Below are positions 17,574-27,500 of a stretch of DNA of 27,500 nucleotides, piece by piece. The notes under the pieces are model-generated. The model was given only the letters and a program-made list of their open reading frames with translations. It searched no databases and was not told where the DNA came from. The position numbers and the translations under genes were made by a program. Position 1 is the first letter of the stretch; every line of letters starts with the position of its first letter. The stretch comes from Botryococcus braunii (taxonomy: Eukaryota; Chlorophyta; Trebouxiophyceae): contig KV908370.1 of assembly GCA_002005505.1 (NCBI GenBank), positions 136,282-163,781 of the forward strand, in the 5' to 3' direction.

Positions 17574-18494
17574 GTCTATTCCCCGTTGTTTGAAATTACA
17601 ACATTTCATCAAATTTTCCTGGAGGTTGTCGGTTTTGGATAAAGGATATAAGAAGTGGCAGTATAAGAAGTACAAGTCTCATCCGACGTGAAGGCAGCCA
17701 TGGTGTGGTTCAGTGCTGCCGCATTTATTGTTCGGGCCCAAAGATAAAACGTAGATGGATAGGATATTTATCCTTGGCTTGGATAAAATCCTAAAGTTCC
17801 ATACCTAGTTGACGTGAGACGAATGGGGTGTCAATCGATTCCTTCAAGAGAGCTACATCAAACCTTGATACTCTTTCACCAAAAAAACACGTTATAAAGC
17901 AACAAAAACTGATTTGCATATCAGCGACCTGGGTTTGAGATATCTAGTATTTACAGGTATATTTAGACTTTATATCTGGCAACTACACACGCCCGTTGGG
18001 CAACTACACACGCATGAGACTGATATATTTCACTTATCTTTTAACTACACACGCATGTGACGAAATACCTGGACACCCTCAAGAATTCAGGGAGACAAAT
18101 TGGAAGTACAGGGACATCTCTAAGAGGTACAGGCCTCTCAACGGATAACATGATCTGATCGGATAAACGACGAGATTATCGATCATGAAATTAAGAGACA
18201 AATGCCAATTGCTCTGTCTAGGTTGATACGCGGAAGTTGCTTGTGCTTCCGTTATTGGTATCGTCCTTTGCAAGGGTGCTTCTTTCATTTAATGCACTGT
18301 CGACATTTTCTCCGGCTCTAGCGAGTGTGTGGCGTTTTATTTGCGACATCTTCTACCTTTTATGGTGAGCCGAAAGTTTTCATGCGTCAAAGCGAATATT
18401 TTGCCGTCTGGGGCCTTTCAGCTACAATAAGTGTGTCGTCTGTAAGTACAGATGTTTGCGCTTGCTCCGATGTGCTTCTGCTGGATGGGCAGGC

Positions 18495-19089
18495 ATGGGC
18501 AAAAGTTCTACAGGGAAAAGCACTAATGCTCGCATTGCTGGAGCTTTGATCGTGTTTACCGCTGCTGGGGCCATCTTTCCATTCGTTTGGTTACGTCAGG
18601 GGCCGAAGGTTAGTGTAGCAGCTGGACTGCATACTTTTTGCATTCTCACTACCTACTTTGAAAGTTTCAATTTATGTTGAGGCAACGTTGGCAAGCCGTG
18701 GAAGCCTCACAGGTGGGTGGGTTGGAGTATTTTGCCAAGTGCCAGGACACCCATCACACACAAGGCCTATCTGAGTCCTTTCCCTAAGGTTTCACGTAAC
18801 CGTGGAAAGTACCCTGGATAGATTATGCCTGCTTTTGCCACAGCTTCATTGTGAACACTTCGTTCAGGTGTGAGAGTTAAGCACAATCATTGAGAAGTAT
18901 CGACAGCCTTGGAGGATATATTCTTGGGCTGTGGTTCCGCTAGCATGATCAAACATGATTGTGTGTTAGTACTTGATTATGCAGGTTGATTTGGAGAAGC
19001 CTCTGCCTAACCAGGCAGTAATAAGGGGCCCATATTTGAACACAGGCTCCAAGGATGTGGGGCCAGACCCTTCATTCACCAAGAAATGA
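18495..19089 (+). CDS. Small single-span membrane protein, 72 aa (2 exons)
   Basis: Exon 1 (18495-18608) starts at ATG and ends GGGCCGAAG|GTTAGT in phase 0. Exon 2 (18985-19089) follows GATTATGCAG in phase 0 and ends in TGA. The N-terminus is basic and polar (MGKSSTGKSTNARIAG). One transmembrane helix follows (about residues 15-33, ALIVFTAAGAIFPFVWL), then WLRQGPK and a hydrophilic tail with QAVIRGPYLNTGSKDVGPDP. The tail looks like a conserved motif of small plant and algal organellar-type membrane proteins, but I cannot name the family. N-terminus-in, single-pass topology is inferred. The splice is clean and the stop sits right after the conserved tail, so I think the gene is real. The GKSSTGKST stretch resembles a P-loop only by chance. 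Confidence 0.75.
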
Positions 19090-19952
19090 GGTGGGGGCCT
19101 CGCTTTGCTGCGACGAAGCTGCAAGCCACAGCGGAGCTTTGTACTGGAACTATGCTGTGTGTCTTCTGAATAATTGATGCGCAATTAAATTCTTTTTTTA
19201 ACAAAAAGCCTCAATCCTAGGACGTGGAAACCGGACTGGCATCATCTCCGCCAAGCCAAACTTGAAGTTGGCTGCAATCCCCCTTGATGATTTGGAAACT
19301 GACTGCTTTCAAGTTTGGTATTGGAAACCTGAAAATGGCGTCCTGGGTTTCAGTGTTTTGAGGCAGTTCTTTTGTCCTGGCTGCAAGGCTGCATATAGTG
19401 TCTCATCGCCTTGGCAGTGTTGCATGCCCTGTGTTACAGCCTTCTTCTTTCTATCAGTAACTCTATTTCCCCTTCTGTTCTAGTTGAAAAAGATGTCGAA
19501 GTTTCCTTTGTCTCTGCTTACATGGCCAACAGAACCCCTCAGCACGTGTCCATAGCATCTGAAGGGCGGCTCCTTCCCTTTCCCCAGAAACGACGTCTTT
19601 AGTCTGCACATGCATCACCTCTGTAATCTAAAAGGTTCACTGAAAACTAGCCCAGTGGCTACCCTGAATCACAAGCTGTTTTTTGTGGTCTATGTATGTG
19701 CTCGAATGTTGGGCCTGATGAGGCTACCCACAAACTGTTCGTTTCCTGCCTGCTCACCTGCCAGTCTACTTTGCGGAAGATTATATATCAGTGCTTGCAG
19801 CCCATATTCGCAGTGAAGCTGACGTCGGACTGGGCTCGCACCCTCCCCAAACTACCCCTTGTAGGGGTTGGAGGGGCGTGGGAAAGGTGTGGGGTAGATG
19901 CATCTGGTACCAAAGTGTGCTTGTCTTGATTACCCACGTGTTTGTAATACAC

Positions 19953-20210
<258 letters not shown>

Positions 20211-20270
20211 ACCTTTTTGTAACACTCTTTGTTTAAAAGATACGTGGCTAACTCCAGGACTGCTCTCAAG

Positions 20271-20304
20271 CCCCCCCTCCCCCCCGGGGGGGGTGGGGGA
20301 GGGG
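20271..20304. repeat. C-run / G-run palindrome
   Basis: CCCCCCCTCCCCCCC followed immediately by GGGGGGGGTGGGGGAGGGG; near-perfect inverted repeat with no loop. Confidence 0.9.
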
Positions 20305-20460
20305 TCAACTCATCTAGATTTCCCACAAGTGGCTGGCGGATAGCTCGTTGAATTAGACAAGGGGGTAGAAGTACCTAAAGTAGTTGAAGTGGTTGGACAG
20401 GGTGCTATAAAAGCCAATCGTGCATAAGGAGGCCCTTGTAGTGGTTTTCAAGAAAGAAGG

Positions 20461-20640
20461 AACCCTTGTGCTGCAAATGCCACGAAGGGTGGAACCCTTG
20501 TACTGCATTTCATGGAGGGAGGAACCCTTGTACTGCATCCCCATGTGGATTTACGGAGGGAGGAACCCTTGTACTGCATCCCCATGGAGGCAGGAATCCT
20601 TGTACTGCATCTCCATGGAGGAAGGAACCCTTGTATTGCA
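20461..20640. repeat. Six-copy minisatellite, about 31 bp
   Basis: GGAACCCTTGTACTGCAT or a close variant starts near 20461, 20493, 20523, 20564, 20595 and 20626. One unit carries about 11 extra bases. Confidence 0.9.
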
Positions 20641-20889
20641 TTTCTTAATTCACTTTCGGAACCTCTGGGGCGGTTCTGCGAGGAGCCTGGTGGTCCTTGT
20701 GGCATTTTTACAACTATCTTTCATTGAAGCACAAGTTTTAGGTGAAAGAGGTGTCAAGCGCTAGAAACCTTCCTCCAAACTCCCGTGAGCGGAGACGGTG
20801 GGGGCTGCTGTTCACCCCCCCCCCCAAAAAAAAAAATCTACCCTTTTGTTCCCTTTTCGACAATTCCCCGGTGGGGGGAGGTTTCGCAG

Positions 20890-27500
<6,611 letters not shown>

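Noticed and set aside
18495..18530. GKSSTGKST as a nucleotide-binding P-loop
   Set aside because: At the extreme N-terminus of a 72-aa membrane protein with no strand-loop-helix context; chance resemblance.

Overview
The window is nuclear DNA of a photosynthetic eukaryote, most likely a green-lineage alga (chlorophyte, prasinophyte or early streptophyte). Genes are split by GT-AG introns of about 0.2-1.2 kb, base composition is near balanced, and long dinucleotide microsatellites fill introns and intergenic DNA. A thylakoid-lumen cyclophilin of the plant CYP37 type is present. I cannot name the species.

Layout. Positions 1-2535 hold a (GT)n tract, short degenerate repeats and one unrecognised coding-like stretch on the minus strand (about 1232-1486). 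Positions 2536-3976 (minus) hold a probable small gene for a two-transmembrane protein of unknown function. Positions 3977-8746 have no convincing gene but carry a 71-bp tandem array, a MITE-like inverted-repeat element and a pair of dispersed direct repeats. Positions 8747-14795 (minus) hold a ten-exon gene for a divergent CNOT11 subunit of the CCR4-NOT deadenylase. Positions 14796-18494 are intergenic, with a 450-bp polypurine tract 5' of CNOT11 and several short duplications. Positions 18495-19089 (plus) hold a two-exon gene for a 72-aa single-span membrane protein. Positions 19090-20889 carry a composite (AC)n(CG)n(CT)n tract and a roughly 31-bp minisatellite. Positions 20890-27500 (plus) hold the first eight exons of a CYP37-like gene, which runs off the right edge.

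The genes do not form a pathway: one belongs to cytoplasmic mRNA decay, one to the chloroplast lumen, and two encode small membrane proteins of unknown role. Exon models were built by hand, from reading-frame continuity, splice-site sequence and remembered family conservation. Most CYP37 junctions and most CNOT11 junctions are consistent in phase; the uncertain ones are flagged. I found no CRISPR array, no recognisable RNA gene, no transposase or reverse transcriptase, and no clear novel multi-gene system. The most notable items are the complementary microsatellites around a frame-neutral exon that encodes the lumen-targeting signal, the two small membrane-protein genes, and a cluster of mobile-element-like repeats at 4.8-7.2 kb.
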